Origin: an uncultured Acetatifactor sp. | Lineage (GTDB): Bacteria; Bacillota; Clostridia; Lachnospirales; Lachnospiraceae | NCBI GenBank assembly: GCA_944383825.1 | Contig: CALWRA010000027.1 | Span: 1-39,571, forward strand | Direction: 5' to 3' | Length of the DNA stretch: 39,571 nt | Part shown: one piece after another, positions 1 through 8,810 of the stretch | Layout of the letters: each line of letters opens with the position of its first letter | Numbering within the stretch: position 1 is the first letter of the stretch | The notes under the pieces: generated by a model | What the model was told of the DNA's origin: nothing | The model's database searches: none | What the model saw: the letters and a program-made list of their open reading frames with translations, nothing else | Made by a program: the position numbers and the translations under genes

Positions 1-612
1 CACAAACATCCGGGCATCCCCGAGGTCGTATTTGGGACCGTACCCGTTCTCGAGCAGAAACGTATTATACTTTGAATAAAGGGCATCTATGGTGTCCAGC
101 AGGCCGGCAAGATGATAGTTGAGGCTGCCCCGCCAGACGAACGTATATCTGTTTGCGTTTGCTTCGATCTTTGTCCCATCGATGTAGAGCTCTTTCAGCG
201 TGATAAGGCCTTCCTTTTCCAGGCGGCGCATAAACTGGTAATTCAGTTCATCCAGAACTTCTCCCGTCAGCTTTTTCCCTTTAAAATCGTAAAAAACATC
301 CCGCTGAGGCTTCTGCCCTTTGGTCAGCCAGATAAAGGCAAGATCTCTCTGGCATAAGTCTACAATACGGTCAACAGCCCTGACCCCGCGCATGTTTGCG
401 TAGGTAACAACAGCATACAGCATGATTGGGTTAAACCCGGTTCTTCCCTTATCTGAATAACAGGCCAGCAGGCCTGAAAAATCTAATTCCTCCATCACGT
501 TTTTCAGGGTATAGACTGGATCGTCATCGGGTAAACTCAATTCGAAGAAACTGAAGTTAATTTTTTGTTGCCCAAAATCAAAAAAGTCGTTATAATAATC
601 TTGTTTTAGCAT
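1..612 (-). CDS. IS1182-type transposase, N-terminal part (runs off window edge)
   Basis: Reading the minus strand from the ATG at 612-610 gives 204 uninterrupted codons up to the window edge, so the C-terminus lies outside. The protein begins MLKQDYYNDFFDFGQQ and contains the DUF772-type N-terminal region (LSLPDDDPVYTLKNVME, then NPIMLYAVVTYANMRGVRAV), followed by the start of the DDE catalytic part (LKELYIDGTKIEANANRYTF). In this family the D of YIDGTKIEANAN is the first catalytic Asp. The enzyme would cut and join the ends of its own insertion sequence. No frameshift or stop is seen in the visible part, so the copy may be intact. It points away from uxaC. Family assignment is by recognised motifs; the exact IS name cannot be given. 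Confidence 0.85.
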   Translation of the reverse strand, partial: MLKQDYYNDFFDFGQQKINFSFFELSLPDDDPVYTLKNVMEELDFSGLLACYSDKGRTGFNPIMLYAVVTYANMRGVRAVDRIVDLCQRDLAFIWLTKGQKPQRDVFYDFKGKKLTGEVLDELNYQFMRRLEKEGLITLKELYIDGTKIEANANRYTFVWRGSLNYHLAGLLDTIDALYSKYNTFLLENGYGPKYDLGDARMFV

Positions 613-687
613 AGTTCCATTATAACATGGAACGGAGAGAAGGATGGTTGTCGTTAGCCATCTTTCTCTTTTTTTAGGGGATAAATT

Positions 688-727
688 CAGGGTCAGGTGT
701 AACTCGCGAGAGTCACACCTGACCCTG
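688..727. repeat. 40-nt near-perfect hairpin with GCGA tetraloop next to the transposase
   Basis: Arms CAGGGTCAGGTGT (688-700) and ACACCTGACCCTG (715-727) pair perfectly. One A/C mismatch follows, then ACTC (702-705) pairs with GAGT (710-713) around a GCGA loop (706-709). It lies 75 bp upstream of the transposase start and 80 bp past the uxaC stop. It may be the outer end of the IS or an independent hairpin repeat. There is no T-run, so it is not a standard terminator. Only one copy is seen in the window. Confidence 0.7.
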
Positions 728-807
728 TTTAAGACTATCTATTTCCCGATAGCCCCTTTTTGTATCTTTCTGTACCGAGCTTAATGCCCGTATTTTTCTG
801 CTCTGGA

Positions 808-2217
808 CTACAAGGGAAACTGAAAGTATCTTCTGGCATTGTGATAGGAGATATCTGTTACAATCTGGGACAAGGTCTCCATATCGGCAGGGAACTCGCC
901 GTTTTCTACCCAATTACCGATGAGATTGCACAGAATGCGCCGGAAGTATTCGTGCCGTGTATAGGACAGAAAGCTTCTGGAGTCTGTGAGCATGCCCACG
1001 AAACCGGATAAATTGCCCAGATTGGCCAGGGAAATCATTTGATCCAGCATACCTGTTTTATGGTCGTTAAACCACCATGCGCTGCCCTGCTGAATCTTGG
1101 CAACTGCGGTGGAATCCTGGAAACAGCCAAGAATGCTTCCAATGGCCTGATTATCATTGGGATTGAGACTGTAGAGGATGGTTCTGGGAAGCTGGTCAGT
1201 CACAATCAGGGCGTTCAGGAAATCAGACATCTGTGAGGAAGGTCCATAGTTGTTGATACAGTCGTATCCTGTGTCGGGTCCCAGCTTTTCATACATCATA
1301 GTATTGTTATCACGCTTGCAGCCATAATGGAGCTGCATGGCCCAGTCAAGTCTGTGATATTCTCTGCCCGCAAAGAGCATAAAAGCGGTTTTGAATTTCA
1401 GCTCATCTTCCTTGGTGAGGAGCATTTTGTTCAGTCTTTTTAAGAAAATTTCTTCAATCTCATCATCAGAGGCAGGGCAGTACATAACATACTCAAGACC
1501 ATGGTCGGATACATTGCAGCCCATGGAGGCGAAAAATGCCATCCGATTCTTCAGGGCATCCTTCAGAGCTGCAAAAGAAGTAATTTCAGTCATGCCCGTA
1601 ACAGAGGCCAGTTTATCCAGATAATCCAGATAATCGGGCTTTTCGATATTCATGGCTTTATCGGGCCTCCATGCGGGAAGTACTTTCACGTCAAAGCTTT
1701 CGTCCTCAGCCAGTTTTTTATGCCATTCCAGGGAATCAACAGGATCATCCGTAGTACAGATCAGCGTTACATTGCTCTGCTTGATGATACTGCGCACGCT
1801 CATGATAGGCTGCTTCAGCTTTTCATTGCATAAATTCCAGACTTCGTCGGCAGTCTTTTTGTTCAGGACGCCGGTGTAGCCAAAATATCTTTGCAGCTCC
1901 ATATGACTCCAATGGAAGAGGGGATTGCCGATAGCCTTGCCCAGGCACTCCGCCCATTTGCAGAATTTTTCATAATCGGAAGCGTCTCCTGTGATGTATT
2001 TTTCCTCTACGCCGCAGGAACGCATGAAGCGCCACTTGTAGTGATCTCCTCCCAGCCATACCTGAGTGATATTCTCAAATTGACGGTTTTCTGCGATTTC
2101 TCTGGGATTGATATGGCAGTGATAGTCCAGAACGGGAGTCTTCTCTGCATAATTATGAAACAGCTCTTTTGCAGTTTCTGTTTCTAAAAGGAAATCTTTG
2201 TCCATAAATGCTTTCAT
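808..2217 (-). CDS. uxaC: Glucuronate (uronate) isomerase UxaC
   Basis: 469 residues, the usual family length. UxaC interconverts D-glucuronate with D-fructuronate and D-galacturonate with D-tagaturonate, the first cytosolic step of hexuronate breakdown. Family marks include the metal-binding HCHINPREI near residue 33, the FMRSCGVEEKYITG stretch, STAVAKIQQGSAWWFNDHKTGM and the C-terminal ISYHNARRYFQF. The ATG at 2217 has GGAGG eight bases upstream. The gene follows the LacI regulator on the same strand with an 85-bp gap and probably shares its transcript. Unlike the divergent uxaB and uxaA, which are ruined, this gene is intact, so its product may have no downstream enzymes locally. Confidence 0.96.
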   Translation of the reverse strand: MKAFMDKDFLLETETAKELFHNYAEKTPVLDYHCHINPREIAENRQFENITQVWLGGDHYKWRFMRSCGVEEKYITGDASDYEKFCKWAECLGKAIGNPLFHWSHMELQRYFGYTGVLNKKTADEVWNLCNEKLKQPIMSVRSIIKQSNVTLICTTDDPVDSLEWHKKLAEDESFDVKVLPAWRPDKAMNIEKPDYLDYLDKLASVTGMTEITSFAALKDALKNRMAFFASMGCNVSDHGLEYVMYCPASDDEIEEIFLKRLNKMLLTKEDELKFKTAFMLFAGREYHRLDWAMQLHYGCKRDNNTMMYEKLGPDTGYDCINNYGPSSQMSDFLNALIVTDQLPRTILYSLNPNDNQAIGSILGCFQDSTAVAKIQQGSAWWFNDHKTGMLDQMISLANLGNLSGFVGMLTDSRSFLSYTRHEYFRRILCNLIGNWVENGEFPADMETLSQIVTDISYHNARRYFQFPL

Positions 2218-2302
2218 TCATTGTTCCTCCGTTTTTGTTTATGTGAAATTATTATTTTGGGCATCTAAATTCTCCAATTCTCTGTAGGACTGTTGCTACA
2301 GC

Positions 2303-3310
2303 CTAAAGAGTTGTGCCGCGCTTTATCAGCTCACCGGAAAAAACAGTTTTCTTCGGCATTTCACTTCCGCCCAGAACGCCTAAAAGGGTGGAGATCAGAT
2401 GCTGACAAAGGGTTTCCAGCTTATTATCGATGGATGTAAGTTCAGGATCACAGCAATGGGCAAGCATGGAATTGTTATAACCGATTACTGCCAGCTCTTT
2501 GGGAATCTGAAGCCGGCTTTCCCGGGCGTATTTTACGGCGGCCAGGGCCAGTGTGTCGTCGGCAGCGATAATACCGCGGAATACAACGCCCTTTTGGCAA
2601 AGCTGTCTAAGATAATTCGTCATAGCCGGAATATCTTCATGGGAGCCCTGGTAAAACTGCATGGACTCTTCACCTTTGAACAGTCCATGTTCCTCCATGG
2701 CGGCACGATAACCCGCCAACTTTTTTTTGCCGCTATAGGAGGCGGAGTTGTAAAAATAAACAATGTCCGTAATTCCTGACTGTATCATCTGAAGAGTTGC
2801 TTCATACATGGAAGTATAGTCATCGGATACCACACAGTATACATTTGGCGCTTCGAGAGCGGCGTTCAGCAGCATCACCGGCACCTGAGCGGCGGCATCA
2901 GCAATATATTTGTTGTCGGCCTCCGATTCGCAGATAAAATGAGAGCCCACAAGTATAATGCTATCCACCTTTTTGGAGATTAGAAGATTCATGGAGCTGA
3001 TTTTGTTCTTCAAATTGTAGCCGGTGCAGCACAGAATGCTATCATAGCCGTTGGTACGCAGCTTCTGCTCAATATAGTAAATGGCTTTGGCCAGATACAG
3101 GTCGGAGCTGTCGGCACACATAATGCCTATGGTTTTCATGGTATTCAGCCCCAGTCCCCTGGCAAAGGCATTGGGTGTATACTCGTATTTATCGATTACA
3201 TCCAGAACCTTTTTCTTGGTCTTTTCGCTGACGTTGCTGCTGCCGTTTAAAACTCGTGAAACAGTGGCAATGGAAACACCCGCTTTCTCAGAAATATCGT
3301 AAATTGTCAT
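2303..3310 (-). CDS. LacI-family regulator of the hexuronate locus
   Basis: About 335 residues. The N-terminus (MTIYDISEKAGVSIATVSRV, then LNGSSNVS) is a classic LacI helix-turn-helix plus hinge. The rest is a periplasmic-binding-protein-like effector domain with typical segments such as GIMCADSSD, GIIAADDTLALAAVKYA and VIGYNNS. The start at 3310 is chosen because AAGGGG lies about seven bases upstream; the longer reading from 3346 has no ribosome site and only adds residues ahead of the HTH. It lies between uxaC and the divergent uxaBA remnants, so it most likely represses hexuronate genes. A palindromic operator candidate is at 3469-3484. The effector is inferred, not visible. Confidence 0.93.
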   Translation of the reverse strand: MTIYDISEKAGVSIATVSRVLNGSSNVSEKTKKKVLDVIDKYEYTPNAFARGLGLNTMKTIGIMCADSSDLYLAKAIYYIEQKLRTNGYDSILCCTGYNLKNKISSMNLLISKKVDSIILVGSHFICESEADNKYIADAAAQVPVMLLNAALEAPNVYCVVSDDYTSMYEATLQMIQSGITDIVYFYNSASYSGKKKLAGYRAAMEEHGLFKGEESMQFYQGSHEDIPAMTNYLRQLCQKGVVFRGIIAADDTLALAAVKYARESRLQIPKELAVIGYNNSMLAHCCDPELTSIDNKLETLCQHLISTLLGVLGGSEMPKKTVFSGELIKRGTTL

Positions 3311-3384
3311 GTGTAAACCCCTTGGATGAGAATTGATACATTTCATGAAAGAAAAATTGTAAGTAGTTTCATAAAGCCAATTTG

Positions 3385-3413
3385 ATTATAGCGAAAGATA
3401 TTTGCTTTTTCAA
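3385..3413 (-). promoter_or_regulatory. Sigma-70-type promoter for the LacI regulator (and uxaC)
   Basis: On the minus strand TTGAAA (3413-3408) is followed by exactly 17 bases and then TATAAT (3390-3385). This is a near-consensus vegetative promoter 75 bp upstream of the regulator start at 3310. No separate strong promoter was seen in the 85-bp gap before uxaC. Confidence 0.75.
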
Positions 3414-3434
3414 GATGCTTTTTCCATTTAGTGA

Positions 3435-3484
3435 TTGACGGAAGCATTTTTTGGAAGTAAAAATGGAAATGTAAGCACTTACAT
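3435..3484 (+). promoter_or_regulatory. Promoter with LacI-type operator facing the uxaBA remnants
   Basis: TTGACG (3435-3440), 17 bases, then TAAAAA (3458-3463) form a plausible promoter. Immediately downstream is a 16-bp dyad ATGTAAGCACTTACAT (3469-3484), perfect apart from its central CA. It sits over the expected transcription start, where a LacI-family repressor would block initiation. A possible SD (GGAGGGCAG) and ATG lie near 3495-3510, but the reading frame then stops after a few codons. Confidence 0.6.
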
Positions 3485-3655
3485 AAACATTTGCGGAGGG
3501 CAGTCTATGCAGTATTTATGAAAATTGACCGGACCACATAATGCGTCTTACGGCATAGATGGGACTTATGATGCGAAAAAGCGCAGAATGGAGGACAAGA
3601 CGGAAATAGAGATCTTAAATAAGGTCATGGCCGGTAAAAAGAAAATGAAAAGTAC

Positions 3656-4266
3656 ATGGGACTGGCTGAGATTGACACCCTTAGATTTGTAGTATCCAAC
3701 ACCACGGAAGCAGGAATTGCCTATGATGATAGGGACAGCTTTGAAGCACAGCCTCCCAAAAGCTTTCCCGGTAAGCTGACAAAATTCCTATATCACAGAT
3801 TCGAAACCTTCCGAGGGGACATGAACAAGGGCCTTGTGATGGTTCCCGTAGAGTTGATTGACGACAATGGTATTATGCTGAAAAAATGTGTGATGCAGCT
3901 CATTAATCTCTGGAATCATGGGAAAAGCTGGACTATGTGGAGAAAACAGGAAAGCTCCCCGTTCATCAGACCTTCTCTCTTGCTGCGCTGATGGCCTTCT
4001 ATACGGGAGCGGAAATCCGGGGCAAGGCGCTGATCGGACATAGGGACGGACAGGAATATCAAATTACGGACGACAGGAATGTGCTGGAGTTTTTCAGGGA
4101 TAACTGCATCAAGAATATTCATGACTTTTTAACTGCGTTTTTGGGCAGAGAGGAATTATTTGGCCGGGATCTGAATAAGGTTGCAGGACTTACCGACGCG
4201 GCTACCGCTTATCTGAATGACATCAGGGCAAATGGGATGAGGATGGCAATATACGGAATCTCATAA
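3656..4266 (+). pseudogene. uxaB: Decayed tagaturonate/altronate oxidoreductase (UxaB) remnant
   Basis: Two fragments in different frames resemble UxaB, the NAD-dependent reductase of tagaturonate. The first (3656 to about 3915) has LRFVVSNTTEAGIAY, SFPGKLTKFLYHRFE and GLVMVPVELIDDNG. The second (about 3920-4266) has EKLDYVEKTGKLPVHQTFSL, then GHRDGQEYQI and VLEFFRDNCIKN. The roughly 115-residue N-terminal NAD-binding part is not recognisable. At the fragment junction about 150-200 residues of the middle are missing and the frame changes. The original product would be about 480 residues, so the gene is certainly non-functional. The poorly readable stretch 3510-3655 may hold further N-terminal debris. 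Confidence 0.85.
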
Positions 4267-5627
4267 AAATAAACGATGGGGACAATGTGGTGGTGGTTCT
4301 GCGGACGCTGTTCAAAGGAGAAGAGATTTGCGTGGAGTGGGACGGTGACACGAAGGCAGTTGCCATCCTTCAGGAGATTCCCGCAGGCCATAAGATGGTT
4401 ATCTGAGATATTCCCAAAGGTGGGGAGGTAATCAAACATGGGTACCTCATTGGAAACGCTCCGAAGGACATCAGAGAAGGAGATTGGGTACACACGCATA
4501 ATATAAAAACCGCTCTGGGGGATTTTCTGGAATATACCTATGAACCGGCTGTGACTGAGGAAGAGAAGACAGAGGATCTTTCCTTTCTGGGCTTTTGCAA
4601 GCCGGATGGCAAGGTGGGGGTGAGAAATGAAATCTGGGTGATCCCCACTGTGGGCTGTGTGAATAATGTGGCGGAAGCCGTGGCAAAGAGAGCCAACGCT
4701 TTTGTCAGAGGCAGTGTGGAGGGGGGATCGCGTTTCCCCATCCTTACGGCTAATCCCAGATGGGGGATGATCAGGAGCATACCAGAACCATACTGGCGGA
4801 TCTGATCAATCACCCCAATGAGGGCAGCGTGCTGGTTCGGGGACTGGGCTGCGAGAACAGGAACATTCACGTGCTTAAGTCTTACATTGGAGAATACGAT
4901 GAAAACAGAGTAAAATTCCTGATGGCTCAGGAGTGCGATAACGAGATTGCAGATGAGGTGGAGATTATCAGGGGCCTCATTGACTGTGCTTCGGGCTTTA
5001 AGAGACAGCCTGTAAGCGTTAGCCGCCTTGTGGTCGGAATGAAGTGCGGTGAAAGCGCTGGGCTCTCCGGCATTACAGCCAATTCTCTGGTGGGCGCTTC
5101 TCGGATCTTTTGATCTCCAAGGGAGACGCAACTGTTTTCACGGAGGTGCCGGAAATGTTTGGGACAGAGACCATATTGATGAACAGGTGCGCCAACGAGG
5201 AGCTGTTTGAAAAGACAGTGGCTTTGATCGATGATTTTAAAAGCTATTTTAAGAGTCACAAACAAACCATATATGAAATTCCTTCTCCGGGCAACAAGGA
5301 GGGAGGTATTTCCACTCTGGAAGACAAATCCCTGGGATGTACTCAGAAATTGGGAAGCGCGCCTGTAAAAGGTGTGCTGGCGTACGGGGAGACCGTAAAG
5401 GCTTCGGGATTAAATCTGCTGAGTGCACCGGGAAATGATCTGGTAGCCGCTACAGCTTTGGCGGCAGCGGGGGCTCATATTGTGCTGTTCACTACCGGAA
5501 GGGGAAGTCCTTTTGCATCTAAAATCTGTTTGAGTATGTGATGGAGGCGGCTTCTGGCAGGAAGGCATGCGGTGAAGAGGCCGGATTCCATGATATGGAA
5601 ATTTTTAAACAGGGTGTGACGCTTTAA
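4251..5627 (+). pseudogene. uxaA: Decayed altronate dehydratase (UxaA) with stops, frameshifts and a deletion
   Basis: The UxaA order is readable from INDGDNVVVVLRTL to the C-terminal EIFKQGVTL, but in several frames. Visible lesions are: no start ATG (an ATA at 4251-4253 sits where one would fit); TGA at 4404-4406 in place of an expected Arg; a frameshift near 4728-4737; TAA where the Cys of the FPHPYGCSQ motif is expected; a one-base loss near 5100 between LVGAS and SDLLISKGDA; and an internal deletion near 5515-5540 that joins GRGSPFA to LFEYVMEAASG and loses some 35-45 codons. The family dehydrates altronate to 2-keto-3-deoxygluconate. UxaB followed by UxaA is a normal operon order. The Cys loss and deletion exclude function. 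Confidence 0.9.
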
Positions 5628-6595
5628 ACCGACGCTGACCAAATTGTATATGCAGAAGTACCAGCGGCTCAGACGCTGGTATCGCAGGTGTTATAATCGT
5701 GTGGTAAGGTAAAAAGAGTATGCCGGAGCTTTCTCTGTGGAAAGCGCAGGGGAAAAACCAGAAAAGAAAAGATAGGTTTATCCTAATATATGGCATATGA
5801 GACCGTTTGCAACAAACAGGAGCATTTTCGGGTATAAATGGAGAGCTATGATGAGACGGATGAATATAATTCGGGCCCATGGGATGGGAAATTCGCTCTC
5901 CATGTTTACGGGAAATATCTGCGGTGTGGACGCGGAGGATGTGATTTTTTGCGGAGAAAAATTCTAAGGAGATGAATGTTCTTTCCGCTCCAGACTGTTT
6001 TTTATAACTGCTGTCCACATATGTGCAGTCCGGAGAGTTCTACCCGATAAATGACAGAACTCCGTCAAAGAAAGAAATTTTAAAATATGGTACTCAAAAA
6101 CCGCCATGTGGACGCTCTCTGTTTTGAAGGACTTTCTGTACGGAAAATCCCGGAAATTATAATGAATAGTATTTTTGTAAGCTTTGTGGAAAATGTAAAA
6201 ACGGATGTGGCAGCCATGTCGACAGGGGTCGAAAAAAGTAGTAAGAGAGGATTTTTTGCAAGAAATATTGCAAGATTGATTCTGAATAATGTGCAAATTA
6301 AGAGCCGGATCGGAGAACGTATGTGGTTAGAAAGCAGACTATATGACACAAAAAACGCCTATTGAGGCCGAGGCTTTCCGTCATATCGGCTTTGCACGCT
6401 GACTGAGCTGCGGCATGAGACAGATGGATTACGCTGCTGTGATGCAGTTTATGAGAGAGCCCTCTGTTCATGCCACACTGAGGGACACAACCACGGAGGA
6501 TCGTCTGCAGGCAAGGGACTTTATTCTGAAACTGTATCAGGAGACATGAGACTGCATGAAAAGCTGTGAAAACATGCTCAAAGATTGCTCCAGAG
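5628..6595. other. Gene-poor stretch with probable gene debris
   Basis: No intact recognisable gene. Contents: a loop without T-run at 5659-5681 (TACCAGCG/CGCTGGTA); a 39-codon ORF at 5848-5967 preceded by a GGAGAGC site and containing HGMGN; a 92-codon ORF at 6087-6365 (with KTDVAAMSTGVEKSSKRG) of unknown family; and an open stretch about 6414-6549 ending DRLQARDFILKLYQET. The pieces have gene-like composition and follow the decayed uxaA, so they may be remains of further sugar-acid genes. I could not assign any of them. Confidence 0.5.
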
Positions 6596-7048
6596 CTATA
6601 CATGTACTTTAAAAACACATTTTTTCAGGCGCGCGTATTCATCGGAATGAAGAATGCCGGGCTTGTGCGGCTCGGAGGTCATGCAGAGAATAAAGTTTCC
6701 GGGGCCCATTACGCAGGAAGCGGCTGTAGGGCACTTTACGGAGCCAAAATCTGCTGCGGCATCATAATCCATAATCTCCATAGAGGAAGCATCGCCTGTT
6801 TCAATCACCTCAATTCCTCTGAGATCAATTTGGATATCCATGTATTCTTTGTGGATTTCAAAATTTTTTGTCTCTGCCGGCATCGCCTCTGCCTCCATTA
6901 CATTTACGAAGACCTGTCTGCCGTCAATGTCTGTGTGTCCCAAAGGCAGCTCATTCAGATCCTGGGAGAGCAGAAAGCGAATGGCGGTATCCAGATTGGG
7001 GCTTATTCCCAGATATTTTTCAAGATTGCTTATTTTGTCATATACCAT
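6596..7048 (-). CDS. YhcH/YjgK/YiaL-family protein, sialic-acid locus (NanQ-like)
   Basis: 150 residues, typical of this small cupin-like beta-sandwich family (DUF386). Family stretches include KNFEIHKEYMDIQIDLRGIE, with the metal-binding His and Glu, plus NFILCMTSEPHKPGI near the C-terminus. The start at 7048 has GGAGGAG about six bases upstream; a longer reading to 7135 would put its ATGs at or before that site. Members accompany nan genes; NanQ is reported to help open or anomerise sialic-acid sugars. Its divergent position beside the ABC transporter and nanAEK fits the same job. The exact substrate is unproven. Confidence 0.88.
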   Translation of the reverse strand: MVYDKISNLEKYLGISPNLDTAIRFLLSQDLNELPLGHTDIDGRQVFVNVMEAEAMPAETKNFEIHKEYMDIQIDLRGIEVIETGDASSMEIMDYDAAADFGSVKCPTAASCVMGPGNFILCMTSEPHKPGILHSDEYARLKKCVFKVHV

Positions 7049-7069
7049 ATAATGCTCCTCCTTCATAAA

Positions 7070-7109
7070 CGCAGGGCCGGATGTCCCTGCGGGAAATATA
7101 GAAATTATA
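7070..7109 (-). promoter_or_regulatory. Extended -10 promoter and leader hairpin for the YhcH-like gene
   Basis: On the minus strand TGATATAAT (TATAAT at 7109-7104) is an extended -10 element with only a weak -35. Between it and the GGAGGAG site, CGCAGGG (7070-7076) and CCCTGCG (7085-7091) can form a seven-base-pair leader hairpin. The hairpin has no T-run, so mRNA stability or translation control is more likely than termination. Confidence 0.5.
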
Positions 7110-7178
7110 TCATACTTTCTCTCGGAAAAGGGCATAAAACGACTGTTTTGTTAAAAATATACATAAAAAATAAGTAAA

Positions 7179-7273
7179 ATTTGTACAAATAACTGAAAAA
7201 TGAAAATTACTTTCAAATATGATGAAAATTTTTTCAAAAAATGATTGACAAGGACAGGATTACATAGTACTGT
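7179..7273 (+). promoter_or_regulatory. Nan operon control region: two RpiR-type dyads and promoter
   Basis: TGAAA-N5-TTTCA lies at 7201-7215 and TGAAAATTTTTTCA, a perfect dyad, at 7223-7236. The -35 TTGACA follows at 7245-7250, then 17 bases and TACTGT (7268-7273), a weak -10. A third dyad, ATTTGTACAAAT (7179-7190), lies upstream. The region separates the divergent YhcH-like gene from the ABC transporter operon, which encodes an RpiR regulator. The TGAAA/TTTCA sites are therefore the best operator candidates. Confidence 0.55.
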
Positions 7274-7316
7274 TAATGTACAATATTAATAATGTCTCAC
7301 ACAAGGAGGACAAAGT

Positions 7317-8726
7317 ATGAAAAAGAAAAGAGCACTTGCGTTTTTGCTGACGGGCGCTATGGCATTTTCAATGGCTGCCTGTGGCTCTCAGCAGGAGACG
7401 ACCAATACCGGCACGAGCTCTCAGGCTGAGACACAGACTCAGGCAGAGGCCGGGACGGCCGCTGAGGGTACAACGGCTTCAGAGGGAGCTGCGGCCGGAG
7501 AGGATATCAGCGCCGACATTACAATGTGGACATATCCCATTGGTAGCTTCGGCGATGAGGAAACCGTAAATGGGTTTATTGCCGCGTTTAACGAGATTTA
7601 CCCCAATAATAACGTATCGGTGGAATATCTTGATTATACTTCCGGCGATGATCAGGTAACGGCTGCTATTGAGGCAGGAACCACTCCTGATATTATTATG
7701 GAGGGACCCGAGAGACTGGTAAGCAACTGGGGAGCAAACGGCAAGATGCTTGATTTGTCCGACCTTTGGGATGAGGAAGCTCTGGCGGATATTTCGGCAA
7801 CCAGTGAAGCGGTTGTAAGCGCCTGCCAGTCAACAGATGGTGTTTTCTACGAATATCCGCTTTGTATGACGACGCACTGTATGGCGATTAACTATGAAAT
7901 GTTTGAGGCGGCGGATGCTTTGCAGTACATAAATGACGATCGCACCTGGACTACGGAAAACTTTGAAAAGGCGCTTCAGGCGCTGAAGGACGCGGGAGTC
8001 GCTCAGGAAAACGGCATTGTTTACTGCGGCGGACAGGGCGGCGACCAGGGAACCCGTGCGCTTGCCATGAACCTTTATAATGCAGAATTTACCAATGCGG
8101 ATCATACCCAGTGGACTATGAATTCCGAAGCGGGTGTAAAAGGGCTGCAGCAGCTTGTGGACTGGACCCAGGAGGGGCTTTTGAGCTATGACGCGGGAGC
8201 GCAGGCCAGCGATGAGCTTCAGCTGTTTGCGAACGGAACCGTGGCGATGACCTTCTGCTGGAATGCTTCCAATGAGGCACAGTATGCTTCTGTGGTAGGA
8301 TTTACGCCTTACCCTGTTGCATTCCCTTCTGAGAGCGGAATTCCTGAGCTCTGCGGTGGAATCTACGGCTTTGGTATCTTTGATAACGGCGACGCAACAA
8401 AAGCAGAAGCGGCAAAGAGATTTATTGAGTTTATCTGCGATGATGCGACTCAGGGACCTCTGAGCGTTGCAAGCACCGGATTTTTCCCTGTGAGAGCTTC
8501 TTTCGGAAATGTATATGCAGGCACGGATGATGAGGCGCGCATGGAAGTGTTCGCAGGCTTCGGCCCTTACCTTGGAGATTACTACAATGTGACTGCGGGC
8601 TGGGCAGAGCAGCGCACGGCATGGTGGAATATGCTGCAGCAGATTTTCGGCGGCGAGGATGTTCAGACTGCCGCAGACGCTTATGTGGAGACCTGTAACG
8701 CAGCCACTGCAGCGGCGTCAAATTAA
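7317..8726 (+). CDS. ABC sugar-binding lipoprotein of the sialic-acid locus
   Basis: 469 residues. A lipoprotein signal (MKKKRALAF, hydrophobic core, MAAC with Cys22) anchors it outside the membrane. A Ser/Thr/Glu/Ala-rich linker to about residue 60 precedes a family-1 (CUT1-type) solute-binding fold: DITMWTYPIGSFGDEETVNG, IEAGTTPDIIMEGPERLV, and FANGTVAMTFCWNAS. The start has GGAGG seven bases upstream. It is followed by two permease genes and nanAEK, so the likely ligand is sialic acid or a derivative such as 2,7-anhydro-Neu5Ac. The ligand is inferred from context only. No ATPase partner is encoded nearby. Confidence 0.92.
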   Translation: MKKKRALAFLLTGAMAFSMAACGSQQETTNTGTSSQAETQTQAEAGTAAEGTTASEGAAAGEDISADITMWTYPIGSFGDEETVNGFIAAFNEIYPNNNVSVEYLDYTSGDDQVTAAIEAGTTPDIIMEGPERLVSNWGANGKMLDLSDLWDEEALADISATSEAVVSACQSTDGVFYEYPLCMTTHCMAINYEMFEAADALQYINDDRTWTTENFEKALQALKDAGVAQENGIVYCGGQGGDQGTRALAMNLYNAEFTNADHTQWTMNSEAGVKGLQQLVDWTQEGLLSYDAGAQASDELQLFANGTVAMTFCWNASNEAQYASVVGFTPYPVAFPSESGIPELCGGIYGFGIFDNGDATKAEAAKRFIEFICDDATQGPLSVASTGFFPVRASFGNVYAGTDDEARMEVFAGFGPYLGDYYNVTAGWAEQRTAWWNMLQQIFGGEDVQTAADAYVETCNAATAAASN

Positions 8727-8742
8727 TACGATCTTAACCTTT

Positions 8743-8778
8743 GGCATCCGGCTTTACAACCAAGGCCGGATGCCTTTT
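8743..8778 (+). terminator. Intercistronic stem-loop, partial terminator
   Basis: GGCATCCGGC (8743-8752) and GCCGGATGCC (8765-8774) form a ten-base-pair stem followed by TTTTC. It lies between the binding-protein and first-permease genes. A leaky terminator or RNA-stabilising loop here is a common way to make more binding protein than permease. Confidence 0.75.
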
Positions 8779-8810
8779 CAAAAAGCAGAAAGCAAATGGG
8801 GGTAATACTC

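Noticed and set aside
5659..5681. TACCAGCG/CGCTGGTA loop as a terminator for uxaA
   Set aside because: No T-run follows, so only a weak stem is supported.
5848..5967. HGMGN in a 39-residue ORF as a DapF (diaminopimelate epimerase) N-terminus
   Set aside because: Only the short HGxGN pattern fits; the following residues and frames do not look like DapF.
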